Assembly (NCBI GenBank): GCA_002298695.1
Contig: DBLB01000023.1
Coordinates: 1-15,354 of the forward strand
DNA from: Clostridiales bacterium UBA735
GTDB taxonomy: Bacteria; Bacillota; Clostridia; Oscillospirales; Oscillospiraceae
Direction: 5' to 3'
DNA length: 15,354 bases
Part shown: positions 7,127-12,902 of the stretch, piece by piece
Layout: the number at the start of each line of letters is the position of its first letter
Numbering within the stretch: position 1 is the stretch's first letter
Position numbers and translations under genes: made by a program
The notes under the pieces: model-generated
What the model was told of the DNA's origin: nothing
What the model saw: only the letters and a program-made list of their open reading frames with translations
Databases searched by the model: none

Positions 7127-8265
7127 ACATTCTGATTTTAAGCTCGAATAACGGCGGCGGCCACAATTCTGTCGCCGCCGCGCTCCGGGAGACGCTGGAA
7201 GCCGCGGGGCATTCCTGCGAAGTGGCCGACACGCTCAGCTTTCTCTCCCCCGGCTGCTCCCGCGTCGTCTCGGATTTCCATTCCGGCGTCTACCGCCACG
7301 CGCCGAATCTCTTCCGCGCCGGCTACTCCCACACCGAAAAGCACCGCAAAATGTTCCAGCCCGGGCACCGCGCGCGCCGCTTTCTCGATCTCGGCATCGG
7401 CCGCCTCGCCGCGCGCATCCGGGACGGCCAATTTGACGCCGTACTCTGCTCCCACGTCTTCGCCGCCAATATGCTGACCGACGCCGTCCGGAAATACGGC
7501 CTCGCCGTCCGCACCGGCGTCGTGGAAACGGATTATACAAACACCCCCGGCGTCGAGGCCAGCAATCTGGACTTCTATTTCGTCCCCTCCCCGCAGCTCG
7601 GCCTGACGCTTGAGCAGTTCGGCGTTCCGGAAGAAAAAATCATCCCCAGCGGCATCCCCGTCCGCGCGCAGATCCGCGTCCGCCATCCCCGCGAGGCCGC
7701 AAGCCGTGCGCTCGGCCTCGACCCGGCGCGACGGCATCTTCTTGTCATGTGCGGCAGCATGGGCTGCGGCCCGATCCCGGAGCTGGCCGGGGCGCTCCTC
7801 TGCAAAAAGGACGCCGACACCGACGTGACCATCGTCTGCTCCACAAACGACAAGCTGCGCCAATCCCTCGCAGCCCAATACGGCGCGCGTTCCGATGTCC
7901 GCATTCTCGGCCATGTGGATGACGTTTCCCTTCTGATGGACAGCGCAGACGTCTATCTGACCAAGCCCGGCGGCATCAGCATCACCGAAGCGGCCTCAAA
8001 ACGCCTGCCGCTCGTCCTCATGAACACCGTCGGCGGCTGCGAAAGCCGCAACCTGCAATATTTCCTCGCCGCCGGAGCCGCCTGGACCGGCCAGACGCCT
8101 GAGCAGCTGGCAGACGCCGCCGTCTGCCTCTGCCGCAGCGAGGCGCTCCGCCGCAAGGTCTCCGCGGGGCTGGACACGATCGCTGCCAATCTGCACCCGG
8201 AGCGGATCGTCGCTGCCATCACCGGCGCAGAATCGGACTTGCAGAACGGAAATAATCTGCTATAA
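7123..8265 (+). CDS. UgtP/MGDG-synthase-type glycosyltransferase (GT28)
   Basis: 380 residues. Two-lobed GT-B glycosyltransferase of the MGDG synthase/UgtP type, expected to transfer a sugar from a UDP-sugar to a lipid such as diacylglycerol at the inner face of the membrane. N-terminal MGDG-synthase domain: GGGHNS (11-16) near the start, SHVFAANML (110-118) and the TDYTNTPGVE region (136-145), then GIPV (177-180). C-terminal GT28 domain: CGSMGCGP (210-217), the STNDKLR segment, SADVYLTKPGGISITEA (274-290), where KPGG-x-T-E is the nucleotide-sugar binding signature. The usual PGQEE motif is replaced by VGGCESRN (303-310), so the sugar or acceptor may be unusual. Start at 7123 with AAAGGAG about 6 bases upstream; a longer frame back to 6952 overlaps the previous gene and is rejected. 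Coupled to the CrtO-like gene by a 4-base overlap. Confidence 0.88.
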   Translation: MNILILSSNNGGGHNSVAAALRETLEAAGHSCEVADTLSFLSPGCSRVVSDFHSGVYRHAPNLFRAGYSHTEKHRKMFQPGHRARRFLDLGIGRLAARIRDGQFDAVLCSHVFAANMLTDAVRKYGLAVRTGVVETDYTNTPGVEASNLDFYFVPSPQLGLTLEQFGVPEEKIIPSGIPVRAQIRVRHPREAASRALGLDPARRHLLVMCGSMGCGPIPELAGALLCKKDADTDVTIVCSTNDKLRQSLAAQYGARSDVRILGHVDDVSLLMDSADVYLTKPGGISITEAASKRLPLVLMNTVGGCESRNLQYFLAAGAAWTGQTPEQLADAAVCLCRSEALRRKVSAGLDTIAANLHPERIVAAITGAESDLQNGNNLL

Positions 8266-8266
8266 T
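8239..8266 (+). promoter_or_regulatory. Internal promoter for gpsA
   Basis: Extended -10 TGCTATAAT (8258-8266) with a perfect TATAAT, and TTGCAG (8239-8244) 16 bases upstream. It lies over the last codons and stop of the glycosyltransferase gene, so gpsA can be made without the two genes before it. Confidence 0.68.
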
Positions 8267-8281
8267 GACCGGGTAACACCC

Positions 8282-8313
8282 CGCATCCGCTCCAGCTTCT
8301 GTCGGCGGATGCG
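8282..8313 (+). other. Leader hairpin before gpsA
   Basis: Perfect 9-bp inverted repeat CGCATCCGC (8282-8290) / GCGGATGCG (8305-8313) with a 14-base loop, between the promoter and the ribosome site (AAAAGGAG from 8318). There is no T run, so it is not a terminator; it may stabilise the transcript. Confidence 0.5.
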
Positions 8314-8331
8314 CTGCAAAAGGAGCCCGAT

Positions 8332-9324
8332 ATGAAAATTTTTGTTGCAGGCAGCGGCGCCTGGGGCACCGCACTCGCCATGCTTCTGACCGACAACGGC
8401 CATGCCGTCACCCTCTGGACCCGCAGCGAAGAAAGCGCCGCTGCCCTCCGCGCCTCGCGCGCCAACCCAAAGCTGGCTGGCGTGACGCTGCCCGAGACGC
8501 TGGACGTCACATCCGACCTCACCCGCGCACGCGACGCGGAGCTTGTCCTCTTTGCCGTTCCGTCCTACGCACTGCGTGAAACTGCCAGGGCCATCGCCCC
8601 ATACCTTGCGCCGAGCGCCATTCTCGTCTCCGCCACAAAGGGCATCGAGCGGGAGACAAACGCCCGCATGACCGAGATCATCGCTGAATATGCCGGCCCA
8701 TCGCATCCGATCGTCGCACTCTCCGGCCCGACGCACGCCGAAGAGGTCTCCCGCCGGATGGCGACCGGCTGCGTCGTCTCCAGCCGTGACCTTGAGGCCG
8801 CCAAATATGTGCGCAGCCTGTTCATGAACGACGCTTTCCGCATCTACGTCAACGACGACATGACCGGCGTCGAACTCTGCGGCGCATTCAAAAACGTCGT
8901 CGCGCTCGGCTTCGGCATCCTGCACGGCATGGGTGTCGGCGATAATCTGCGCGCCATGTACGTCACGCGCTCCATCTCCGAGGTCTCGTCGCTGTCCATC
9001 ATGTGCGGCGGCCGGCGGGACACCTGCTTCGGCCTGGCCGGCGTCGGCGACCTGATCGTCACCTGCTTCTCCGCCCACAGCCGCAACCAGCGCGCCGGAG
9101 AATACATCGGCCGCGGCGAATCCGTCGAGCAGGCCCTGCACCATGTCGGCGCAGTCGTCGAGGGCTATTACGCCTCCGCCAGCATCGAAAAGCTCTGCGG
9201 GACGCTCGGCCTCGACCTGCCCATCTGCGCCGCCATCTACCGTGTCCTCTATGAAAACCATGCGCCCGCCGATGAGATCGCACCGCTCATGCGCCGCGCC
9301 GGCTTCGCCGAGTTCAGAATTTGA
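8332..9324 (+). CDS. gpsA: Glycerol-3-phosphate dehydrogenase [NAD(P)+]
   Basis: Reduces dihydroxyacetone phosphate to sn-glycerol 3-phosphate in the cytoplasm, the entry step to glycerolipids. 330 residues, normal for GpsA. Rossmann nucleotide-binding motif GSGAWGTA (7-14) preceded by a beta strand; second NAD-contact region LFAVPSYALR (73-82) and SATKGIE (100-106); SGPTHAEEV (131-139); catalytic lysine K187 in ELCGAFKNVVALG; GVGDN (201-205); substrate-binding SRNQRAGEYIG (250-260). Ribosome site AAAAGGAG precedes the ATG by about 7 bases. It follows the glycosyltransferase by 66 bases, and its product feeds the diacylglycerol pool that a UgtP-type enzyme would glycosylate, which makes the neighbourhood a lipid-synthesis group. 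A hairpin follows at 9333. Confidence 0.96.
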   Translation: MKIFVAGSGAWGTALAMLLTDNGHAVTLWTRSEESAAALRASRANPKLAGVTLPETLDVTSDLTRARDAELVLFAVPSYALRETARAIAPYLAPSAILVSATKGIERETNARMTEIIAEYAGPSHPIVALSGPTHAEEVSRRMATGCVVSSRDLEAAKYVRSLFMNDAFRIYVNDDMTGVELCGAFKNVVALGFGILHGMGVGDNLRAMYVTRSISEVSSLSIMCGGRRDTCFGLAGVGDLIVTCFSAHSRNQRAGEYIGRGESVEQALHHVGAVVEGYYASASIEKLCGTLGLDLPICAAIYRVLYENHAPADEIAPLMRRAGFAEFRI

Positions 9325-9332
9325 TCTTCCGT

Positions 9333-9365
9333 GCCGCAGGCTTCACGCCTGCGGCGCCGTTTCTT
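9333..9365 (+). terminator. Probable terminator of gpsA
   Basis: Perfect 9-bp stem GCCGCAGGC/GCCTGCGGC (9333-9341, 9347-9355) with a TTCAC loop, followed by GCCGTTTCTT. Stem is strong, T run weak and displaced by four bases. Confidence 0.6.
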
Positions 9366-9495
9366 ATCCCAACCCCCACTTCCCGCCGCGGCATATGGCA
9401 TTCAAAAAACTACAATGGAACTTTGTAGGGTGTACCAATTCCACTAAAAATCCCATTGAACCCGCAGCATCCGCCTACAAATACCGTCCCGCACA

Positions 9496-9530
9496 AAAAT
9501 AACCCGTTGCAGACTTCTGCCTGCAACGGG
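9496..9530 (-). terminator. Terminator of the xerD-like gene
   Basis: On the minus strand a perfect 10-bp stem (9503-9512 with 9521-9530), 8-base loop, followed by TTATTTTT. It lies about 30 bases after the recombinase stop. The remaining intergenic stretch 9366-9495 has no gene; it holds an imperfect inverted repeat TTTGTAGG (9421-9428) / CCTACAAA (9472-9479). Confidence 0.85.
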
Positions 9531-9559
9531 CAAATACATCCTCTCCGCATGCTCTCTCC

Positions 9560-10441
9560 TCATGCCTTTGGATGATATTTGTGATAGACGGCCTTCAGAT
9601 TCTGCTTGACAAGCTGCGCATAGACCTGCGTGGAGGAAATATCACTGTGGCCGAGCATTTCCTGAATGGAATGCAGATCCGCGCCGTTTTCCAGCAGATG
9701 CGCCGCAAAGCTGTGCCGCAGCGTGTGCGGCGTGATCTCCTTGTCGATCTGCGCCTTCTCCTGATAGTATTTGATGATCTTCCAGAGGCCCTGCCGGCTC
9801 ATCCGGTCGCCCGAAACATTGACGAACAGCGACCGCTCCGTCGGTGTCGCCACCATGCTGGGCCGCACGTTGTCGACGTAATCCCGCAGCACCGAAACCG
9901 CCTCGGGATAGAGCGGAATGATCCGCACCTTTTCGCCGCTGGCGCAGCGCAGAAACCCGCCCGCCAGACTGACGTCGTCCACATTCAGCCCGATGAGCTC
10001 GCTCACGCGGATACCGGTTGCATACAGCACCTCGAGCATTGCCTTATCGCGGCAGCCCTTCATATCGTTCTGCTTCGGCTGCGCCAGAAGCAGCTCCACT
10101 TCCTTGCCGCTGAGGATCTGCGGCAGTCTTTTTTCTGCCTTTTCGACCTTAATGTTATGTACCGGGTTCGCCTCGATCTCGTCCTCGTTCAGCGCAAACA
10201 GGTATAAGCTCTTCAGCGACGCCAGCGACCGGGATACCGTCGCCGGCGATTTCCCGTTTTCATGCAGCCACCCGGCATATTCGCTCACGACCGCCTGGTC
10301 GGCCTCCAGCACAGGCACGCCTCTGGTCTGTAAATATGACGCATACTGCCGCAGATCCCGCATATACGAGGAAACCGTGTTGGCCGACGCGTTTTTCACA
10401 TGGATGAGGTAATCCTCATACCGCGCAATGATGTTGACCAT
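9560..10441 (-). CDS. xerD: XerC/XerD-family tyrosine recombinase, XerD-like
   Basis: Site-specific recombinase expected to resolve chromosome dimers at a dif site. 293 residues, typical for XerD. N-terminal SAM-like core-binding domain 1-100 (VKNASANTVSSYMRDLRQYASYL) and catalytic domain 107-290. The full active set is present: R145 (ATGIRVSEL), K171 (GEKVRIIP), H239 and R242 (HTLRHSFAAHLL), H265 (LGHSDISST) and the nucleophile Y274. Start at 10439-10441 is supported by GGAAGGA 8 bases upstream and by family length; the frame stays open to 10606, but the extra 55 residues have no ribosome site and no resemblance to the family. The gene stands alone with its own promoter and terminator, with no integrase-type neighbours, attachment repeats or phage genes, which argues for the housekeeping role rather than a mobile-element integrase. 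XerC versus XerD cannot be settled by eye. Confidence 0.88.
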   Translation of the reverse strand: MVNIIARYEDYLIHVKNASANTVSSYMRDLRQYASYLQTRGVPVLEADQAVVSEYAGWLHENGKSPATVSRSLASLKSLYLFALNEDEIEANPVHNIKVEKAEKRLPQILSGKEVELLLAQPKQNDMKGCRDKAMLEVLYATGIRVSELIGLNVDDVSLAGGFLRCASGEKVRIIPLYPEAVSVLRDYVDNVRPSMVATPTERSLFVNVSGDRMSRQGLWKIIKYYQEKAQIDKEITPHTLRHSFAAHLLENGADLHSIQEMLGHSDISSTQVYAQLVKQNLKAVYHKYHPKA

Positions 10442-10661
10442 AGATGTGTCCTTCCAGCCGAATTTCAAACCGTCCCACAGGCAATCAAAAGCAGGGATCG
10501 GCGCACCGGCCTGCATTGATTTGAAATCAAAAATGCACGCAAACCGCTCCGGTCCGGCGCCGCAATTTCCCGATCGCAGCAAACGCAAAACAGAGATCCG
10601 CCGCACAGCAAATTATGGAAGCCATCCAAATCCGGCGCTCTCCCTTTTGGGACGTGTTGTT
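10442..10661 (-). other. Long untranslated leader of xerD
   Basis: About 215 bases between the predicted transcription start (near 10655) and the xerD ATG. No known riboswitch pattern recognised. It holds one possible small open frame (10527-10625, 32 codons, starting MASIICC) without a well-spaced ribosome site. Confidence 0.45.
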
Positions 10662-10690
10662 ACTATACTGCAAACCGTTTGAAATATCAA
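10662..10690 (-). promoter_or_regulatory. Sigma-A promoter of xerD
   Basis: On the minus strand: -35 TTGATA (10685-10690), 17-base spacer, -10 TATAGT (10662-10667), in an AT-rich stretch unlike the GC-rich surroundings. Confidence 0.8.
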
Positions 10691-10799
10691 GGAAAATTAA
10701 GAGATTTCTTAATTTTTGTAAATTATGACAAGAGATTATGTTTACGGTGTTATGTATACTCTGTAACCAGTCACAGTGCATTCCGGCACGAGAGCGCAG

Positions 10800-10820
10800 A
10801 AAAAGCACCACATCTGGTGC
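10800..10820 (-). terminator. Terminator of the small membrane protein gene (possibly bidirectional)
   Basis: GCACCA/TGGTGC stem (10805-10810, 10815-10820), 4-base loop, followed on the minus strand by TTTTT (10800-10804). On the plus strand it is followed by CTTTTCTTTT, so it could work both ways. Confidence 0.78.
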
Positions 10821-10847
10821 CTTTTCTTTTCTCCATTCCCAAATCTT

Positions 10848-10912
10848 GATTTTGCAGGATTTCCTGCATATAAAATCGTGGAGGTAAATACTTTTTACCT
10901 TGCAAGCTTGCA
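10848..10912 (-). other. Structured 3' tail with three inverted repeats
   Basis: Between the stop at 10924 and the terminator at 10820: a palindrome TGCAAGCTTGCA (10901-10912), a perfect 7-bp repeat AGGTAAA/TTTACCT (10882-10888, 10894-10900), and a two-part stem GATTTT+GCAGGA pairing with TCCTGC+AAAATC (10848-10859, 10862-10877). No coding frame with a ribosome site is present in this stretch. Confidence 0.5.
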
Positions 10913-10923
10913 GCAGCTGTCCT

Positions 10924-11334
10924 TCATTTTCTGCGGTATGCGCGCCGCCTCGGCCCGGCCATGCGCAGCGCCGTCCATCCGGCAGCTGCCGCCGTACCGC
11001 ACAGCCACCCCGTCGGCAGCCGCACCTGCCCCACAAACAGCAGATTGCCGATCAGCATCACCGCAGCCAGAACCGCACAGCAGATCACGCCGCACACCAG
11101 CCGCTGCTCCCGCGCGATCATACCGCCCGCGATCCCGGAGGCCAGTGCCGCGCAGCCCGCGGCGGTCTGTCCCGCCGCCATGCCAAGCGTCTCCGGCAAG
11201 ATCCCGCCGTGGAGCAGCGCCGCCAACACCGCGCAGCCCCCGACGCCGGCCGCCGCTCCGATCAGGGTTCCCTTCCATAGCCATCCTCCGCCCGTTCCGC
11301 TCCGCGGCCGCGCCGGTTTCCGTCTTTGCTTCAT
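10924..11334 (-). CDS. Small four-helix membrane protein (resembles TIGR04086/YrzE type)
   Basis: 136 residues, of unknown function. A basic N-terminus (MKQRRKPARPRSG) is followed by four hydrophobic segments at about 21-42, 54-74, 78-98 and 106-125 and a very basic C-terminus (GPRRRAYRRK), giving an even number of helices with both ends predicted in the cytoplasm. Size, helix number and the glycine-rich second and third helices resemble the TIGR04086 family of small membrane proteins, but I do not see a diagnostic motif. Start at 11334 is supported by AAGGAGGG 7 bases upstream. It diverges from pepT. Two other long frames over the same bases lack a comparable hydrophobic pattern and ribosome site. 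Confidence 0.7.
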   Translation of the reverse strand: MKQRRKPARPRSGTGGGWLWKGTLIGAAAGVGGCAVLAALLHGGILPETLGMAAGQTAAGCAALASGIAGGMIAREQRLVCGVICCAVLAAVMLIGNLLFVGQVRLPTGWLCGTAAAAGWTALRMAGPRRRAYRRK

Positions 11335-11410
11335 GCACGTCCCTCCTTCTCCCTCAGCCTATGTCCCGCCTCCGCCAAATAGAACCGCAGGCCGCCGCAT
11401 CAATTCCGGA

Positions 11411-11439
11411 TTGCATGCCGCCGCATTTCGTGGTATGAT
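11411..11439 (+). promoter_or_regulatory. Sigma-A promoter of pepT
   Basis: -35 TTGCAT (11411-11416), 17-base spacer, -10 TATGAT (11434-11439). The start would be near 11446, just before the AAAGGAGG ribosome site at 11450-11457, so the leader is only about 20 bases. Confidence 0.8.
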
Positions 11440-11465
11440 AGAGCGTATCAAAGGAGGTTCACCTT

Positions 11466-12683
11466 ATGGATGCATTGGAACGTTTTCTGCGTTATGTCAC
11501 CTATTACACCACGTCGAATGAGTCGACCGGCACATCCCCCTCGACCGCGCGTCAAAAGGATCTCGGCCGTCTGCTGATGCAGGAGCTGGACACGCTGGGT
11601 CTGAAGGACATCCGGATGGACGCCGCCGGCAATGTCCTCGCCACCCTTCCGGCACAGGGCGCAGTCGACGCCCCGGTTCTTGCCCTGATCGCACACATGG
11701 ACACCGCGCCGGACGCCCCCGGCGAACACGTAAAGCCGCGCATCGTCCGCTACGAGGGCGGCGAGCTGAAGCTGAATGAGACTGTCTCTCTGACCGAGGC
11801 GCTCTGCCCCGGCATTTCGCAGTTCATCGGAAAAGAGCTCATCGTTACCGACGGCACGACGCTTCTCGGCGCGGACGACAAAGCCGGCGTCGCCGAGATC
11901 ATGGCCGCCGTCGACGCGCTCATTCACAGCGATGCGCCGCACGGCGAAGTGCGCGTCGTGTTCACCACGGATGAAGAAATCGGAAACGGCGTCGACGGCC
12001 TCGACGTGAAAACACTCGCCTGTGACTATGGCTATACCGTAGACGGCGGCGCTGTCGACGAATTTGAATGTGAAAACTTCAACGCCGCCGATGCCCGCCT
12101 GAAGGTGCATGGCGTCGGCGTCCATCCCGGCAGTGCAAAGGGTGTCATGATCAATGCTGCGGCAGTCGCAATGGAGTTTGCTGCAATGCTGCCTGCCGAT
12201 GAGGTTCCGGAAAAGACAGAGGGCTACGAGGGATTCTTCCACCTGCACGGCATGGAAGGAAGCGTCACAGACGCCTCGCTGCACTATATCATCCGCGACC
12301 ACGACCGGAAAAAGTTCGAGGCAAAAAAGGCGCTGTTCGCAGAATGCGCCGCAAAGATCAACGAAAAATACGGCCCCGGCACGGCAGAAGCAGCCGTCCG
12401 CGACAGCTATTACAATATGAAGGAAAAAATCGCGCCGCACCCGGAGCTGATCGAGCATGCGCGGGCCGCGTTCGCGAAAAACGGCATCACGATGCGCTGT
12501 GTCCCCATCCGCGGCGGCACAGACGGCGCGCGCCTCAGCTGGGACGGCCTCCCCTGCCCCAATCTGCCGACCGGCGGCTATAATTACCACGGCGTCCGCG
12601 AGTGGATCCCGGTCGAAAGTCTCGCTCTGATGACCGACGTGCTGGTCGACCTTGTCCGCAGTTTTGCAGAAGCCGGCGCATAA
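11466..12683 (+). CDS. pepT: Peptidase T (tripeptide aminopeptidase)
   Basis: Cytoplasmic M20-family di-zinc enzyme that removes the N-terminal residue from tripeptides. 405 residues, the usual length. Metal and catalytic residues in the expected order: H77 and D79 (AHMDTAPD), D137 (LLGADDKAGVAEIM), catalytic E170 and metal ligand E171 (TTDEEIGNGVDG), D193 (TVDGG) and H375 (GYNYHGVREW). The dimerisation lid is about 208-320, including the HGVGVHPGSAKG loop (215-226), and substrate contacts lie in IRGGTDGARLS (348-358). Strong ribosome site AAAGGAGG 8 bases before the ATG. It converges with the oligopeptide-binding protein gene, and its function fits: peptides imported by the Opp transporter are its substrates. 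Confidence 0.96.
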   Translation: MDALERFLRYVTYYTTSNESTGTSPSTARQKDLGRLLMQELDTLGLKDIRMDAAGNVLATLPAQGAVDAPVLALIAHMDTAPDAPGEHVKPRIVRYEGGELKLNETVSLTEALCPGISQFIGKELIVTDGTTLLGADDKAGVAEIMAAVDALIHSDAPHGEVRVVFTTDEEIGNGVDGLDVKTLACDYGYTVDGGAVDEFECENFNAADARLKVHGVGVHPGSAKGVMINAAAVAMEFAAMLPADEVPEKTEGYEGFFHLHGMEGSVTDASLHYIIRDHDRKKFEAKKALFAECAAKINEKYGPGTAEAAVRDSYYNMKEKIAPHPELIEHARAAFAKNGITMRCVPIRGGTDGARLSWDGLPCPNLPTGGYNYHGVREWIPVESLALMTDVLVDLVRSFAEAGA

Positions 12684-12753
12684 GCATCGGTCATGCCGAA
12701 ACCCACAGCACTCCAAGGGCCACTTCGCACCACCTGAAATCTTCCGCCGCACC

Positions 12754-12785
12754 CTGTAGGGGCGGACGCCTCTGTCCGCCCGCCA
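12754..12785. repeat. REP-like intergenic palindrome
   Basis: GGGCGGAC (12760-12767) and GTCCGCCC (12774-12781) form a perfect 8-bp stem with loop GCCTCT, preceded by CTGTA. This TGTAGGGGCGGAC form resembles short dispersed palindromes seen between genes in GC-rich Clostridia. It lies alone in the 12684-12860 gap, which holds no gene. No T run, so it is not a normal terminator. Confidence 0.55.
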
Positions 12786-12860
12786 GCCTGCGCCAATCTG
12801 CTCAAAATGTCCGGCCAACTCCGTACAAACCCGAAACCTCAGAAAAATCCGTAAACAGCA

Positions 12861-12892
12861 AAAACGGTGTCTCCCGAAGGAGACACCGTTTT
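12861..12892. terminator. Bidirectional terminator between pepT and oppA
   Basis: Perfect 14-bp stem (12861-12874 with 12879-12892) including the flanking A and T runs. On the minus strand the loop is C(TTCG)G, an extra-stable tetraloop, followed by TTTTT. On the plus strand the loop is CGAA, followed by TTTT. It starts 10 bases after the oppA stop and serves both convergent genes. Confidence 0.9.
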
Positions 12893-12902
12893 GATTTGGG
12901 GC

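Noticed and set aside
9560..10441. The tyrosine recombinase as integrase of a mobile element
   Set aside because: No flanking direct repeats, tRNA, excisionase, phage or conjugation genes were seen; length and motifs fit a housekeeping Xer protein.
10442..10606. N-terminal extension of the xerD-like gene by 55 codons
   Set aside because: It would start with GTG without a ribosome site and has no similarity to the family; the ATG at 10441 has GGAAGGA upstream and gives the normal 293 residues.
10527..10625. 32-codon small protein in the xerD leader
   Set aside because: The GGGAG upstream is too far from the ATG for a good ribosome site and there is no recognised family; not annotated as a gene.
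10741..10830. A plus-strand small RNA from TATACT to the CTTTTCTTTT hairpin
   Set aside because: No -35 element at proper spacing; the hairpin is better explained as the minus-strand terminator of the small membrane protein gene. Kept only as a minor possibility.
11448..12818. 456-codon open frame on the minus strand opposite pepT
   Set aside because: Antisense shadow; pepT on the plus strand has the full catalytic set, a promoter and a strong ribosome site.
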